In this document: one piece after another, positions 36,533 through 45,628 of the stretch
How positions within the stretch are numbered: the stretch's first letter is position 1
How the letters are laid out: the number at the start of each line of letters is the position of its first letter
Source of the DNA: Clostridium sp. OF03-18AA
Lineage (GTDB): Bacteria; Bacillota; Clostridia; Lachnospirales; Lachnospiraceae
Length of the DNA: 64,000 nt
Assembly (NCBI RefSeq): GCF_003478035.1
Contig: NZ_QUEP01000002.1
Span: 248,001 to 312,000 of the forward strand
Direction: 5' to 3'
Made by a program: the position numbers and the translations under genes
Notes under the pieces: model-generated
Told to the model about the DNA's origin: nothing
The model's input: only the letters and a program-made list of their open reading frames with translations
The model's database searches: none

Positions 36533-36594
36533 GAAAAATGAGCGGATTATGAATGCTTTTGAGCATTGCGGGAGCACGAAGTGCGGAGCAATGC
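36533..36594 (+). repeat. stacked perfect hairpins between rnhB and yraN
   Basis: ATTTTTC-gaa-GAAAAAT (36533-36549) is followed by GCATTGC (36563-36569) with GCAATGC (36588-36594) enclosing GCAC-gaa-GTGC (36574-36584). Arms are exact and the gaa loop recurs. No T-run. Looks like an extragenic palindromic element or a processing hairpin. Confidence 0.45.
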
Positions 36595-36640
36595 GGTATC
36601 AGAGAAACAAAGCTGAGCGAGTCATCGATGGGGGATTTTT

Positions 36641-36988
36641 GTGACAAGAAATAATCGGGCAGTGGGCAGCATCTATGAGGAAAAGATCGCTGCCTTTTTA
36701 AAACAGAACGGATTTGTGATCCTGGAGCGGAATTACCGCTGTAAACAGGGCGAGATCGATATTATTGCGAAAGATGGAAGCTATTTCGTGTTTATCGAGG
36801 TGAAATACCGTGCCAGTGGTTCAGCTGGGTTTTCGCTGGAAGCGATCGACCACAGAAAGGCTCTTCGGATCCGGAATGCGGCAGTCTATTATCTGTATTC
36901 CCACCAGCTTCCGGAGGAGACACCGTGCCGGTTTGATGCGGCGGGGATCGATGGGGATGAGATCACATATATCAGGGATGCATTTTAA
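36641..36988 (+). CDS. YraN family (UPF0102) nuclease-like protein
   Basis: 115 residues with the restriction-endonuclease-like core of UPF0102: AVGSIYEEKIAAFLKQNGFVILERNYRC, then GEIDIIAKDGSYFVFIEVKYR, which carries the D-(x)n-ExK catalytic pattern (Asp about 45, Glu-Val-Lys about 57-59). Cellular role unclear; close to rnhB in most bacteria. The start is GTG 36641 behind GGGGGAT. Confidence 0.88.
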   Translation: MTRNNRAVGSIYEEKIAAFLKQNGFVILERNYRCKQGEIDIIAKDGSYFVFIEVKYRASGSAGFSLEAIDHRKALRIRNAAVYYLYSHQLPEETPCRFDAAGIDGDEITYIRDAF

Positions 36989-37141
36989 GGTTCAGGCCGA
37001 ATGTATGTGGGACTCGCAAAAATCCATTATGCTTTTGATCGTGTATCCGGAACAAGCATGCGTACTTTCCGCATGGCTGAGAACGGCGCATATCGTTGAA
37101 TGAAAAAATTCTGCATGAGATATCTCGGAAAGGGGAAAATT

Positions 37142-38008
37142 ATGGATCAGTGGATCAGAAAAACAGATGCGGCGGATCATATGAAGGAAGTGACAAATAA
37201 CGGTGTCACCTACCTGACATTCCCGGCACTTGATGCAACCGGGATCGTCACTCACGCGTTTTCCACGCGGATGGGAGGTGTCAGCGAAGGCTGGTATTCG
37301 ACCATGAATTTCTCTTTCACACGCGGTGACAACCGGGAACATGTGCTGGAAAATTACAGCAGGATGGCGGCGGCGCTCGGCGTAAAGCGGGAAAAGATGG
37401 TCTTAACCTGGCAGACGCACACGACAAATATCCGCGTTGTATCGGAAGATGATCTTGGAAAGGGAGTTGTGAAGGAACGGGATTACCGGGATATTGACGG
37501 TCTCCTGACCAATATGCCGGGTGTGACGCTCGTGACGTTTTTTGCAGACTGTGTGCCGTTATACTTTGTGGATCCGAAGCATCGTGCGATCGGACTCGCC
37601 CATTCGGGCTGGAGAGGAACCGTGAACCGTATGGGAGAAAAGATGGTGGCGGCCATGAAGCGGGAATACGGAAGCCGGCCGGAGGACCTTGTCTGCTGTT
37701 TGGGACCGAGTATCTGCAGTGACTGCTACGAGGTTGGAGAGGATGTTGCGGACAAGTTTTATGACGCGTTTTCTAAGGAAGACTGCAGGGCGATCGTTCT
37801 GCCGTCGAAGACGGGCATGATCGGAAAGAGGCAGCTGGATCTCTGGGAGGCGAACCGACGGATCCTTCTGGAGGCCGGAGTCCCGGAAAAAAATATTTCC
37901 GTCACTGATATCTGCACGAGATGCAATCCGGATAAGTTGTTTTCCCACCGGGCGATGGGAGAGAAGCGAGGGAATCTCTGCGCGTTTCTTGCGCTTAAGG
38001 AGAATTAG
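37142..38008 (+). CDS. pgeF: peptidoglycan editing factor PgeF (YfiH, multicopper-oxidoreductase-like)
   Basis: 288 residues of the YfiH/DUF152 family, which removes misincorporated L-serine from peptidoglycan precursors and was earlier called polyphenol oxidase or laccase-domain protein. Signatures: HAFSTRMGGVSEG, TWQTHTTNI (metal His), FADCVPLYFVDP (Cys ligand) and LAHSGWRGTVN (His ligand), then LGPSICSDCYEV. ATG 37142 has AAAGGGG upstream; ATG 37100 has none. Homologues often lie near cell-division genes. Confidence 0.92.
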   Translation: MDQWIRKTDAADHMKEVTNNGVTYLTFPALDATGIVTHAFSTRMGGVSEGWYSTMNFSFTRGDNREHVLENYSRMAAALGVKREKMVLTWQTHTTNIRVVSEDDLGKGVVKERDYRDIDGLLTNMPGVTLVTFFADCVPLYFVDPKHRAIGLAHSGWRGTVNRMGEKMVAAMKREYGSRPEDLVCCLGPSICSDCYEVGEDVADKFYDAFSKEDCRAIVLPSKTGMIGKRQLDLWEANRRILLEAGVPEKNISVTDICTRCNPDKLFSHRAMGEKRGNLCAFLALKEN

Positions 38009-38084
38009 GCGTGTGAGAATGCGGGGGTTCGCAAAAAATGACATTTGACGAAAAACCTTCCAGTGTATTATTTTTCAGGACGAT

Positions 38085-38091
38085 CATACTA
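38085..38091 (+). promoter_or_regulatory. putative sigma-G (forespore) -10 element of the spore protein gene
   Basis: CATACTA at 38085-38091 matches the sigma-G/F -10 consensus CATWMTA exactly; the -35 region (TGTATT at 38064-38069, 15-nt spacing) is imperfect. Gene content downstream, an alpha/beta SASP, makes sigma-G control expected. Confidence 0.5.
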
Positions 38092-38159
38092 GGAACGTAC
38101 CATCAAACATGCCCGATGCGAGAGCAGGAAAGGCATTACACTAAAAGGAGGCGTATCTT

Positions 38160-38375
38160 ATGTCTAACACAAGCAGTTCTTCTTCTAACCGTGTAGTAGT
38201 TCCGGAAGCAAAGGAAGCGATGGACAAATTCAAAATGGAGATCGCGGATGAGCTCGGAGTGCCGCTTACAAACGGCTACAACGGCAATCTGACTTCTTAC
38301 CAGAACGGCAGCGTCGGCGGCTATATGGTTAAGAAGATGATCGAGGAGCAGGAGAAGAAGATGGCGGGCAAATAA
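38160..38375 (+). CDS. alpha/beta-type small acid-soluble spore protein
   Basis: 71 residues: a Ser/Asn-rich start, VVPEAKEAMDKFKMEIADELGV (split; contains the germination-protease region MEIADE) and the DNA-binding motif GNLTSYQNGSVGGYMVKKMIEEQEKK. Coats and protects DNA in the dormant forespore and is degraded on germination. Strong AAAAGGAGG ribosome site and its own terminator; a single-gene unit. Direct evidence that the organism makes endospores. Confidence 0.95.
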   Translation: MSNTSSSSSNRVVVPEAKEAMDKFKMEIADELGVPLTNGYNGNLTSYQNGSVGGYMVKKMIEEQEKKMAGK

Positions 38376-38404
38376 GGGTTAGAGCCTGAGCATCTGAGGG
38401 AGAG

Positions 38405-38459
38405 GCCTTCGCGATGGGATGGGATTTCAGAGATTCTATCTGATCGCGGGGGCTTTTTT
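38405..38459 (+). terminator. intrinsic terminator of the SASP gene
   Basis: GCCTTCGCGAT (38405-38415) pairs along its whole length with ATCGCGGGGGC (38443-38453), two G-T pairs, then TTTTTT. Confidence 0.9.
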
Positions 38460-38544
38460 CTGTGTAAAATTGGTTGGCGAGGGGTACGCGGTGAGGAAGT
38501 TTATCGTTGGTTTATGCAATGTCTGAAAAAGGCTCAGAAAACAC

Positions 38545-38573
38545 TTGTATAATAGAAAAAATACGATTATAAT
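38545..38573 (+). promoter_or_regulatory. sigma-A promoter for rsmD
   Basis: TTGTAT (38545-38550), 17-nt spacer, perfect TATAAT (38568-38573), 51 nt before the start. Confidence 0.75.
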
Positions 38574-38624
38574 GGGGCGGAGAATAAAAATTGCAGTGGT
38601 ATTTTATGAGTTAGAGGTTGAGAT

Positions 38625-39179
38625 ATGAGAGTAATCGCAGGCAGCGCGAGACGGCTGCTTTTAAAGACGGTCGAGGGAATGGAGACGAGACCGACTACGG
38701 ACAGGATCAAGGAGACTCTGTTTAATATGCTTCAGAATGATCTTTACGGGGCGAGATTTCTGGATCTTTTTGCGGGAAGCGGGGCGATCGGGATTGAGGC
38801 GCTGAGCCGTGGGGCGAAGGAAGCGGTCTTTGTGGACAAGGGAGACGGACAGATTTCCTGTATCCGGGATAATCTGAAGACGACCCATCTGGAAGAGAGG
38901 GCTCGTGTGATGTCCGCGGATGTGACAGAGGCGATCCGGAAGCTTGACCGGGAAGGAAAGGCGTTTGATTTTATCTTTATGGATCCGCCGTACCGGATGG
39001 ATCTTCCGAAGAAGGTGCTGGAAGCGCTGAGGGACACTTCTCTTGCGGATGAGGAGACGCTGATCATCGTCGAGGAAGCTCTCGATACTGATTTTTCCTG
39101 GGCCGGAGCGCTCGGGTATGAGATTGAGAGGAGTAAGGAATATAAGACGAATAAGCATGTATTCCTGAGAAAAAATTAA
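38625..39179 (+). CDS. rsmD: 16S rRNA (guanine966-N2)-methyltransferase RsmD
   Basis: 184 residues, class I SAM methyltransferase. RVIAGSARRLLLKTVEG start, TRPTTDRIKETLFN, SAM motif I FLDLFAGSGAIGIEALSRGA (about 44-63) and catalytic DPPY (MDPPYR, about 123-126). coaD follows, as in most bacteria. The upstream 100 nt hold the promoter. Confidence 0.95.
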   Translation: MRVIAGSARRLLLKTVEGMETRPTTDRIKETLFNMLQNDLYGARFLDLFAGSGAIGIEALSRGAKEAVFVDKGDGQISCIRDNLKTTHLEERARVMSADVTEAIRKLDREGKAFDFIFMDPPYRMDLPKKVLEALRDTSLADEETLIIVEEALDTDFSWAGALGYEIERSKEYKTNKHVFLRKN

Positions 39180-39322
39180 GAATCATCTGTTCAGGGGACT
39201 GAAAAAGGGAAGACAGATCCGGCGGTCAGAGACTGAAGGCTGAAGCCGGGTCAAAATACAAAAACGGAACGATATAAAACGAGGAGAAAAACCGCGGGTT
39301 TTCGCGGTGTGAGACAGAAATT

Positions 39323-39820
39323 ATGAAAAAAGCAATTTATCCGGGAAGTTTTGACCCGGTTACACTGGGACATATCGACGTGATCAGACGTGCGTCAAAG
39401 CTGTTTGATCATCTGATCATCGGCGTTCTTAATAATCGTGCGAAAACGCCATTGTTTTCCGTGGAAGAACGTGTTAAGATGTTAAAAGAGGTCACAAAAG
39501 ACATTCCGAACGTGGAGGTAAAAAGTTTTGCGGGTCTTACCGTTGACTTCGCGAAAGAATGCGGCGCGAACGCCGTTGTCCGCGGACTCCGCGCGATCAC
39601 TGACTTTGAATATGAGCTCCAGATCGCCCAGTTAAACCGCGTGATGGATACGAGTATCGATACAGTATTCCTGACGACAAGTCTCGAGTACGCGTATTTA
39701 AGTTCCAGTACCGTGAAAGAGGTAGCGGCTTACGGCGGCGATATTTCAAATTTTGTAACGCCTTATGTGGCGGATGAAGTACATAAGAGACTGCGTGAGA
39801 GACAGGGCAGTCAGGCGTAA
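39323..39820 (+). CDS. coaD: phosphopantetheine adenylyltransferase
   Basis: 165 residues; fourth step of CoA synthesis. Nucleotidyltransferase motif [16 protein letters not shown] (TxGH-type, residues 5-20) and [17 protein letters not shown] near the C-terminus. Follows rsmD after 143 nt, in which I see no clear promoter or terminator. Confidence 0.96.
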   Translation: MKKAIYPGSFDPVTLGHIDVIRRASKLFDHLIIGVLNNRAKTPLFSVEERVKMLKEVTKDIPNVEVKSFAGLTVDFAKECGANAVVRGLRAITDFEYELQIAQLNRVMDTSIDTVFLTTSLEYAYLSSSTVKEVAAYGGDISNFVTPYVADEVHKRLRERQGSQA

Positions 39821-39841
39821 GGGAAAGGAAAAGGAAACAAC

Positions 39842-40435
39842 ATGAGCAGAATTGAACAGTTAATCAATGAAATTGAGGAATACATCGACAGCTGTAAATT
39901 TCAGCCGTTATCTACATCAAAGATCATCGTAAATAAAGAGGAACTGGACGAGCTTTTAGTCGAGCTCCGTTTAAGAATCCCGGATGAGATCAAGCAGTAT
40001 CAGAAGATCATCAGCAATCAGGACGCGATCCTTTCCGATGCTCACAGCAAAGCGGATGCGATGCTCGCAGAGGCAACTGCTCAGACAAACGAGCTTGTAA
40101 ATGAACACGAGATCATGCAGAGAGCCTATGCCCAGGCAAATGAGATCATCGAGCAGGCGCAGGCGCAGGCTCAGACGATCGTTGACAATGCGGTCGCTGA
40201 TGCGAACAGTGTCCGTCAGGGTTCGATCCAGTATACCGATGATATGTTAAAGAGTCTCCAGACGATCATGAACCACACGATGGAGGGCGCTCAGGGCCGC
40301 TTCGACGCATTCATGAATTCCATGAAGTCCAGCTATGATATCGTCTCCTCCAACAGAAAGGAGCTTTCCTCCGGGATCATCACTGAAAAAGAGGAGAGCG
40401 CTGAGCCGGAAAAACAGGATTCCACTGAGGCTTGA
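39842..40435 (+). CDS. coiled-coil protein of unknown function downstream of coaD
   Basis: 197 residues, soluble, with long helical segments. Residues about 65-125 are Ala/Gln-rich heptads (ADAMLAEATAQTNELV, QANEIIEQAQAQAQTIV), resembling DivIVA or ATP synthase b-subunit stalks; I cannot assign either. C-terminal tail is Glu/Ser-rich. Starts 21 nt after coaD behind AAGGGAAAGGAAAAGG, so cotranscription is likely. Similar proteins sit after coaD in related clostridia by recall. Role not known. Confidence 0.75.
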   Translation: MSRIEQLINEIEEYIDSCKFQPLSTSKIIVNKEELDELLVELRLRIPDEIKQYQKIISNQDAILSDAHSKADAMLAEATAQTNELVNEHEIMQRAYAQANEIIEQAQAQAQTIVDNAVADANSVRQGSIQYTDDMLKSLQTIMNHTMEGAQGRFDAFMNSMKSSYDIVSSNRKELSSGIITEKEESAEPEKQDSTEA

Positions 40436-40522
40436 TTGCGGAAACGCTGTCGACGGCGTACCGGCCTGACCGGACCGGATCTGCGAGAGGATGCGGGAGT
40501 GGTATTTTATGAAAACCGATAT

Positions 40523-41617
40523 TTAAAAAAAGTGAAATCCCAGAATGCCGGTGAGAACTGCCATAAATGCAGCAGCCAGGGCGGCATGGGCAATTTTCCA
40601 GAGAAGATACTGCCGGATGGAGAGTCCGGCAGTTTTTTTTATTCGCTTATTGTTTAACGGGAAATTTCCATGCACCGGAGAACTTTCTTCTTTATCTGCC
40701 GGAAAGTTCTGATGGGACTTCTCGCTTTGGATCACCGCATTTGTCTGCGACAGGGCGGAAAAGCCTCCGAAGGAAAAGATGGCAGCTGCGGCGACGGCGG
40801 AAACCGGATACGGAAGGGAGCCATGAACCGTACGGATCCCTGTGGTGATCTCCAGACTGCCGCAGAGAAACAGCCGGACCGGGGCAGGGATCCGGGAAAT
40901 GTTCCGGACAACGAGGATCAGGATGGAGTAAAAGATAAGATATCCGCCGATCTTTACGAGAATCTCCGCGGAATTCATGATCGCGGCGTCGAGTGTGATC
41001 GCGGGTCTGGTCAGCCTGCTGACAGATGGAGCGTCAGGATTCATGATCGCGGCGTTGAGAGCGATCGCGGAATGCTTCGTCTGTGCCTTTGCGGTGATGC
41101 TGGCCGGAAAGGAGGCCCGGACGTGTTCTCTCCGGTAGATCAGGCTGGCCGGGACCGCGAGAAGGAGTAAAGGTGCGTAGATAGAAAAGACAAAATATGA
41201 CAACGGGACCTGGGAAGCAAACATGGGACAGACGAAACCTGCGAGAAACATGGGACTTGGATGATTGCAGAGTGCAAAGAGAAATTTCGCCTCCCCGGAG
41301 CTGATCCGCCCTTCCGCGTAAAGATCGGCACATGTCTTTGCTCCCATGGGGCAGCCGCAGAGAAGACCGGTGAGGAGAACATACCAGCCGTCCGCCGACA
41401 GTCCGGCAAAGCGGAAGATTACCGGGAACGGACGCATGAGTGCCTGGACCCCGCCGGAGGCGGAGAGAACGGAAGACAGTACCATAAACGGAAAAAGCGC
41501 CGGGACGACGGAGGAATACCACAAAAGAAGTCCGGACACAGCCCCTTTTGTTACGAGATCCGCGTGAAAGATCATAAAGATCAAGCAGAGCAAGATCAGA
41601 AAAGCTCGTTTTATCAT
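40523..41617 (-). CDS. ylbJ: sporulation integral membrane protein YlbJ
   Basis: 364-residue polytopic membrane protein with the gate (nucleoside-recognition) domain of YlbJ: LLLWYSSVVPALFPFMVLSSVL, GLLCGCPMGAKTCADLYAEG, FALCNHPSPMFLAGFV and C-terminal FSFGGFSALSQTNAVIQ. Needed for sporulation in Bacillus; solute not known. I chose ATG at 41617 behind AAAGGAGTG rather than the 12-residue longer frame from 41653. Between the last two TM segments lies a variable insert (about residues 305-335). The only - strand core gene here; it converges on the coaD unit, whose terminator is read from its 3' coding end. Confidence 0.88.
   Translation of the reverse strand: MIKRAFLILLCLIFMIFHADLVTKGAVSGLLLWYSSVVPALFPFMVLSSVLSASGGVQALMRPFPVIFRFAGLSADGWYVLLTGLLCGCPMGAKTCADLYAEGRISSGEAKFLFALCNHPSPMFLAGFVCPMFASQVPLSYFVFSIYAPLLLLAVPASLIYRREHVRASFPASITAKAQTKHSAIALNAAIMNPDAPSVSRLTRPAITLDAAIMNSAEILVKIGGYLIFYSILILVVRNISRIPAPVRLFLCGSLEITTGIRTVHGSLPYPVSAVAAAAIFSFGGFSALSQTNAVIQSEKSHQNFPADKEESSPVHGNFPLNNKRIKKTAGLSIRQYLLWKIAHAALAAAFMAVLTGILGFHFF
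40610..40640 (+). terminator. + strand intrinsic terminator inside the 3' end of ylbJ
   Basis: CTGCCGGA (40610-40617) pairs exactly with TCCGGCAG (40625-40632), followed by eight T (40633-40640). On the - strand the same bases encode conserved ylbJ residues near KKTAGLSIRQ. Confidence 0.85.
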
Positions 41618-41740
41618 AAACACTCCTTTTTGCAGAATTTTTTCAGGATTCATGGCCGCATCCGGATCTTACGAAAAAAAGTACTGCCCGCGTACTGTAA
41701 CCTGCCCGCCAATGCTGCAGAACTCTTTCTATTATTTTCA

Positions 41741-41769
41741 TTGTACTTTCCCCGGAATTTTGATATGAT
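41741..41769 (+). promoter_or_regulatory. sigma-A promoter for pseudouridine synthase/HAD pair
   Basis: TTGTAC (41741-41746), 17-nt spacer, TATGAT (41764-41769). The 118-nt leader that follows shows no obvious fold. Confidence 0.7.
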
Positions 41770-41887
41770 AAATATAGTGCGCTTTTCTGTTTAAAATGCA
41801 TTTCCGGGATAAAGTCCGAAACCTGGAAAGTCTGCGGGTGCGGCTGTGGAAATGTCGGAGAGCGCGTGATCGGAAGGAGAGAAATAT

Positions 41888-42634
41888 TTGGAAAAAGCAA
41901 TCCGGCTGGACAAATATCTGGCTGATATGGGAAAAGGTACGAGAACGGAGCTCAAGGAGATGATCCGGAAAGGACGGATCAAGGTGAACGGCGAGGTCGT
42001 GAAAAAACCGGAGACAAAGATCCGGAAGGGCGAAGATACGATCCTGCTCGACAATGCGCCGGTGGAGTACGTGGAACTGGAATATTATCTTTTGAATAAA
42101 CCGCAGGGCGTGATCTCGGCGACGGAGGACCGCCGCAGGGAGACGGTCGTGGACCTGATCGATGAAAAGCAGAGGAAAGATCTCTTCCCGGTGGGACGTC
42201 TTGATATCGATACGGAAGGTCTGCTCCTCATCACAAACGATGGGGCGCTTGCCCACCGCCTTCTTGCCCCGGGTCACCATGTAGATAAGGTCTACGAGGC
42301 GAGATGTGAGGGACTTGTCCCGGATGAAGCGGTACAGAAGTTCCGTGACGGGATGGAACTCTCGGACGGACTTTCCTGCATGCCGGCGGAACTCGAGATC
42401 CTGGAGAGGAAGGCCGGGGATCCGGAGACAGGGACGGAGGCGGAGAGTCTGGTGAGTCTGACTCTTCACGAGGGAAAATTCCATCAGGTAAAGCGTATGA
42501 TGGAGGAAGTCGGCTGTCCGGTTGTCCACTTGAAACGCCTGTCCATGGGACCATTGAAGCTGGATGCGACATTAAAACCCGGTGAGTACCGGAAACTGAC
42601 GGATAAAGAACGGGAGTTGTTGGAAAACTTATGA
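41888..42634 (+). CDS. RsuA/RluB-family rRNA pseudouridine synthase
   Basis: 248 residues. S4 RNA-binding domain at the N-terminus (IRLDKYLADMGKGTRTELKEMIRKGRIKVNG, split) and catalytic domain with VGRLDIDTEGLLLITNDG (catalytic Asp in RLD, about 104). The target is probably a single uridine in 16S or 23S rRNA; RsuA versus RluB/RluE cannot be separated by eye. The start is TTG 41888 behind GGAAGGAGAG. Overlaps the HAD gene by 4 nt. Confidence 0.9.
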   Translation: MEKAIRLDKYLADMGKGTRTELKEMIRKGRIKVNGEVVKKPETKIRKGEDTILLDNAPVEYVELEYYLLNKPQGVISATEDRRRETVVDLIDEKQRKDLFPVGRLDIDTEGLLLITNDGALAHRLLAPGHHVDKVYEARCEGLVPDEAVQKFRDGMELSDGLSCMPAELEILERKAGDPETGTEAESLVSLTLHEGKFHQVKRMMEEVGCPVVHLKRLSMGPLKLDATLKPGEYRKLTDKERELLENL

Positions 42635-43287
42635 TAAAAAATTTTTTGGATCATAAAAAAGCGATGCTTTTTGACCTCGACGGGACCCTGGTGGATTCCA
42701 TGTGGATGTGGGAAGCCATCGATATCGAATTCCTTGGAGCGTATGGTTACGAGTGCCCGGAGGATCTTCAGAGAGCCATTGAAGGAATGAGCTTTTCGGA
42801 GACGGCCGTGTATTTTAAGGAACGGTTTAAGCTTCCGTTAAGCCTGGACGAGATCAAGGCAATCTGGGTTCAAATGTCGATCGAAAAGTACCGCTATGAG
42901 GTCCCGCTGAAGCCGGGTGTGCCGGAGTTTTTAAAATACTGCAGAGAGAACGGGATCCGCACGGGGATCGGGACCAGCAACGGAAGCGAGATTGTGGACG
43001 CGGTCCTGACTTCCTTAAACGTGAAGGAATATTTCGACGTGGTGGTGACGGCCTGCGAGGTGGCTCACGGAAAACCGGAGCCGGATATTTACCAGGAAGT
43101 GGCGAAGCGCCTTGGCGTAAAGCCGGAGGAGTGCCTCGTATTTGAGGATATCCCGGCCGGGATTATGGCGGGCAAAGCGGCAGGAATGCCGGTGATCGCC
43201 GTGGAGGATGATTTCTCAAAAGACCTGATGGACGAGAAACGAGCACTCGCGGACGCGGTGATCGCGGATTACAGAGAACTTTTATAA
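42631..43287 (+). CDS. HAD-superfamily phosphatase (beta-phosphoglucomutase-like)
   Basis: 218 residues. Motif I FDLDGTLVDSMWMWE (nucleophile Asp at about 15), helical cap, motif II GTSNGS, motif III Lys in KPEPDIYQ, and motif IV FEDIPAGIMAGKAAGM. Substrate unknown; the cap type suits sugar phosphates or nucleotides. Coupled to the upstream pseudouridine synthase by ATGA overlap, so a role in recycling pseudouridine or nucleotide phosphates is a speculative option. Confidence 0.88.
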   Translation: MIKNFLDHKKAMLFDLDGTLVDSMWMWEAIDIEFLGAYGYECPEDLQRAIEGMSFSETAVYFKERFKLPLSLDEIKAIWVQMSIEKYRYEVPLKPGVPEFLKYCRENGIRTGIGTSNGSEIVDAVLTSLNVKEYFDVVVTACEVAHGKPEPDIYQEVAKRLGVKPEECLVFEDIPAGIMAGKAAGMPVIAVEDDFSKDLMDEKRALADAVIADYRELL

Positions 43288-43482
43288 AGCTGCAAATATT
43301 TCAGTGAAAACAGTGACTTTCCTAAGCTGGAAATTCGCTGGAGATGCAGAAAGAAATACAAAAAACATAATAACGGCGGGGGATGAAAGTTTGGGTTCTC
43401 CGCCTACGGCAGACCACGGTAAGTTCGGAACAAATATGTCAGACTGGCGGTGGCTGGAAACAATATATGAAGGACATAGAAT

Positions 43483-45564
43483 ATGATACATGATTTTCTC
43501 CCGGTATGCCGGGCAGATATGGAAAAAAGAGGCTGGGATCAGTGCGATTTCGTCTATGTGTGCGGGGACGCCTATGTGGATCATCCGTCGTTCGGATCGG
43601 CGATCATCAGCCGTGTGCTGGAATCCTACGGATATAAAGTCGGGATCATCGCCCAGCCGGACTGGAAGGATAAGGAAAGCATCCAGATCCTCGGAAGACC
43701 GAGACTCGGCTTCCTCGTGAGCGCCGGAAACATGGACTCGATGGTAAACCATTATTCCGTCTCGAAAAGAAGGCGCGATAAAGATTCCTACACGCCGGGC
43801 GGTGTGATGGGAAAACGGCCGGATTACGCGGCGGTTGTCTACTGCAACCTGATCCGCTCGGTCTACAAAGACATCCCGATCGTGATCGGTGGGATCGAGG
43901 CGAGCTTACGTCGTCTCGCACACTACGATTACTGGTCAAACAAAGTAAAACACTCGATCCTCGTGGATTCTCAGGCGGATCTGATCTCCTACGGAATGGG
44001 GGAAAAGTCGATCGTTGAGATCGCGGACGCCTTAAATTCCGGGCTTGATGTGAAGGACATCACATTCATCGACGGAACCGTCTATAAAACGGACAGTCTG
44101 GATTCCGTCTACGATGCGGTGATCCTGCCTTCTTATGATGAGATCAAAACGGATAAAAGACGGTATGCGGAGAGCTTCGGGATCCAGTATAAGAATACGG
44201 ATGCGTTCTCCGGAAAACGCCTGGTGGAGCCGTACCGCGACAATTTATATGTGGTCCAGAACCCACCGGCAAAACCGCTCTCCGTCCAGGATATGGATGA
44301 TGTCTACGCGCTCCCGTATATGAGAAAATGGCATCCGTCCTACGACGCGGCGGGCGGGATCCCGGCGTTCTCTGAGGTGAAATTCAGCCTCATCAGCAAC
44401 CGCGGCTGTTTCGGCGGCTGCAGCTTCTGTGCGCTGACCTTCCACCAGGGCAGGATCATCCAGGTTCGGAGCCATGAGTCTATTATCGAGGAGGCCAAAT
44501 ATCTGACAAACGAGCCGGATTTCAAAGGCTATATCCATGATGTCGGCGGTCCGACGGCGAACTTCCGCTTCCCGGCCTGCAAGAAACAGCTGAAATACGG
44601 AGCATGTCCGGGAAAACAGTGTCTGTTCCCGAAGCCATGCGAGAACCTGATCGCGGATCACACGGATTATATCGCACTCCTCAGGAAACTCCGGGCGCTT
44701 CCGAAGGTCAAGAAGGTCTTTATCCGTTCCGGAATCCGTTTCGATTATGTGCTCGCAGATAAAAAGAAGGATTTCCTCCGGGAACTCTGCATGTACCATG
44801 TCAGCGGACAGCTGAAGGTCGCGCCGGAGCATGTCTCCGACCAGGTCCTCCGCCTTCTCGGAAAGCCGGAAAATGCGGTCTACGAGAAGTTCGCGCAGGA
44901 ATATAAAAAGATGAATGAGAAGCTCGGGTTAAAGCAGTACCTTGTCCCGTATCTCATGTCCTCCCACCCGGGTTCCACGCTGAAAGAGGCAGTGGAGCTT
45001 GCGGAACACCTGAGAGACCTCGGCTACATGCCGGAGCAGGTACAGGACTTCTACCCGACACCGTCGACGATATCGACCTGTATGTACTACACGGGACTCG
45101 ATCCGCGGACGATGGAGCCGGTCTATGTGCCGACGAACCCGCATGAAAAGGCGATGCAGCGTGCCCTGATCCAGTACCGGAATCCGGACAACTATGATCT
45201 TGTAAAAGAGGCACTGATCAAGGCCGGACGAGAGGATCTGATCGGATTCGACCAGAAATGCCTGATCAAGCCGCGGAAGATGGCGAAAGACATGGCGGGC
45301 GGAGACCATTCCGGTCATTCGGGAAAGGCAGCTTCCGGCAGAGGCGGTTCCGTCCGGAGAGATGGCGAAAGACATGGCGGAAATAACGGCCGCGTTGCGT
45401 CACGGTCCGAGAAGAGCAGAAATGACAGCCGCTTCGCATCGCAGGCCGGAAAAACCAGAAATGACAGCCGTCAGACCGTATCCGGCAGGGCGAAAGGGAT
45501 GGCAGGCCAGACCGGCGGCAAGAAGCCGAAACCAAGACCGCAGCAGGGAAGAAACAGGAAATAA
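43483..45564 (+). CDS. YgiQ family radical SAM protein
   Basis: 693 residues. Family start [34 protein letters not shown] (split), radical SAM cluster CxxxCxxC in [11 protein letters not shown] (about residues 312-318), and [19 protein letters not shown]. Reaction unknown for the family. The last 90 residues are a Gly/Ser/Arg/Lys-rich, repetitive tail ([34 protein letters not shown]) typical of an RNA- or ribosome-binding extension. The 195-nt gap before it shows no promoter I trust. Confidence 0.88.
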   Translation: MIHDFLPVCRADMEKRGWDQCDFVYVCGDAYVDHPSFGSAIISRVLESYGYKVGIIAQPDWKDKESIQILGRPRLGFLVSAGNMDSMVNHYSVSKRRRDKDSYTPGGVMGKRPDYAAVVYCNLIRSVYKDIPIVIGGIEASLRRLAHYDYWSNKVKHSILVDSQADLISYGMGEKSIVEIADALNSGLDVKDITFIDGTVYKTDSLDSVYDAVILPSYDEIKTDKRRYAESFGIQYKNTDAFSGKRLVEPYRDNLYVVQNPPAKPLSVQDMDDVYALPYMRKWHPSYDAAGGIPAFSEVKFSLISNRGCFGGCSFCALTFHQGRIIQVRSHESIIEEAKYLTNEPDFKGYIHDVGGPTANFRFPACKKQLKYGACPGKQCLFPKPCENLIADHTDYIALLRKLRALPKVKKVFIRSGIRFDYVLADKKKDFLRELCMYHVSGQLKVAPEHVSDQVLRLLGKPENAVYEKFAQEYKKMNEKLGLKQYLVPYLMSSHPGSTLKEAVELAEHLRDLGYMPEQVQDFYPTPSTISTCMYYTGLDPRTMEPVYVPTNPHEKAMQRALIQYRNPDNYDLVKEALIKAGREDLIGFDQKCLIKPRKMAKDMAGGDHSGHSGKAASGRGGSVRRDGERHGGNNGRVASRSEKSRNDSRFASQAGKTRNDSRQTVSGRAKGMAGQTGGKKPKPRPQQGRNRK

Positions 45565-45628
45565 AGAACGGTCCGGGATCATATCAGAACAGATACCGGT
45601 CAACATTTCATTCAGAAAGGCAGATCAC

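Noticed and set aside
40436..40657. Small + strand ORF after the coiled-coil gene
   Set aside because: Starts at the stop of the real gene, has no ribosome site and covers the terminator; ylbJ on the other strand is the real gene there.
43304..43486. 60-residue ORF between the HAD phosphatase and YgiQ genes
   Set aside because: No ribosome site, no family resemblance, and a composition like non-coding sequence. The gap was also checked for riboswitch hallmarks (such as the cobalamin GCCACTG box) and none was found.
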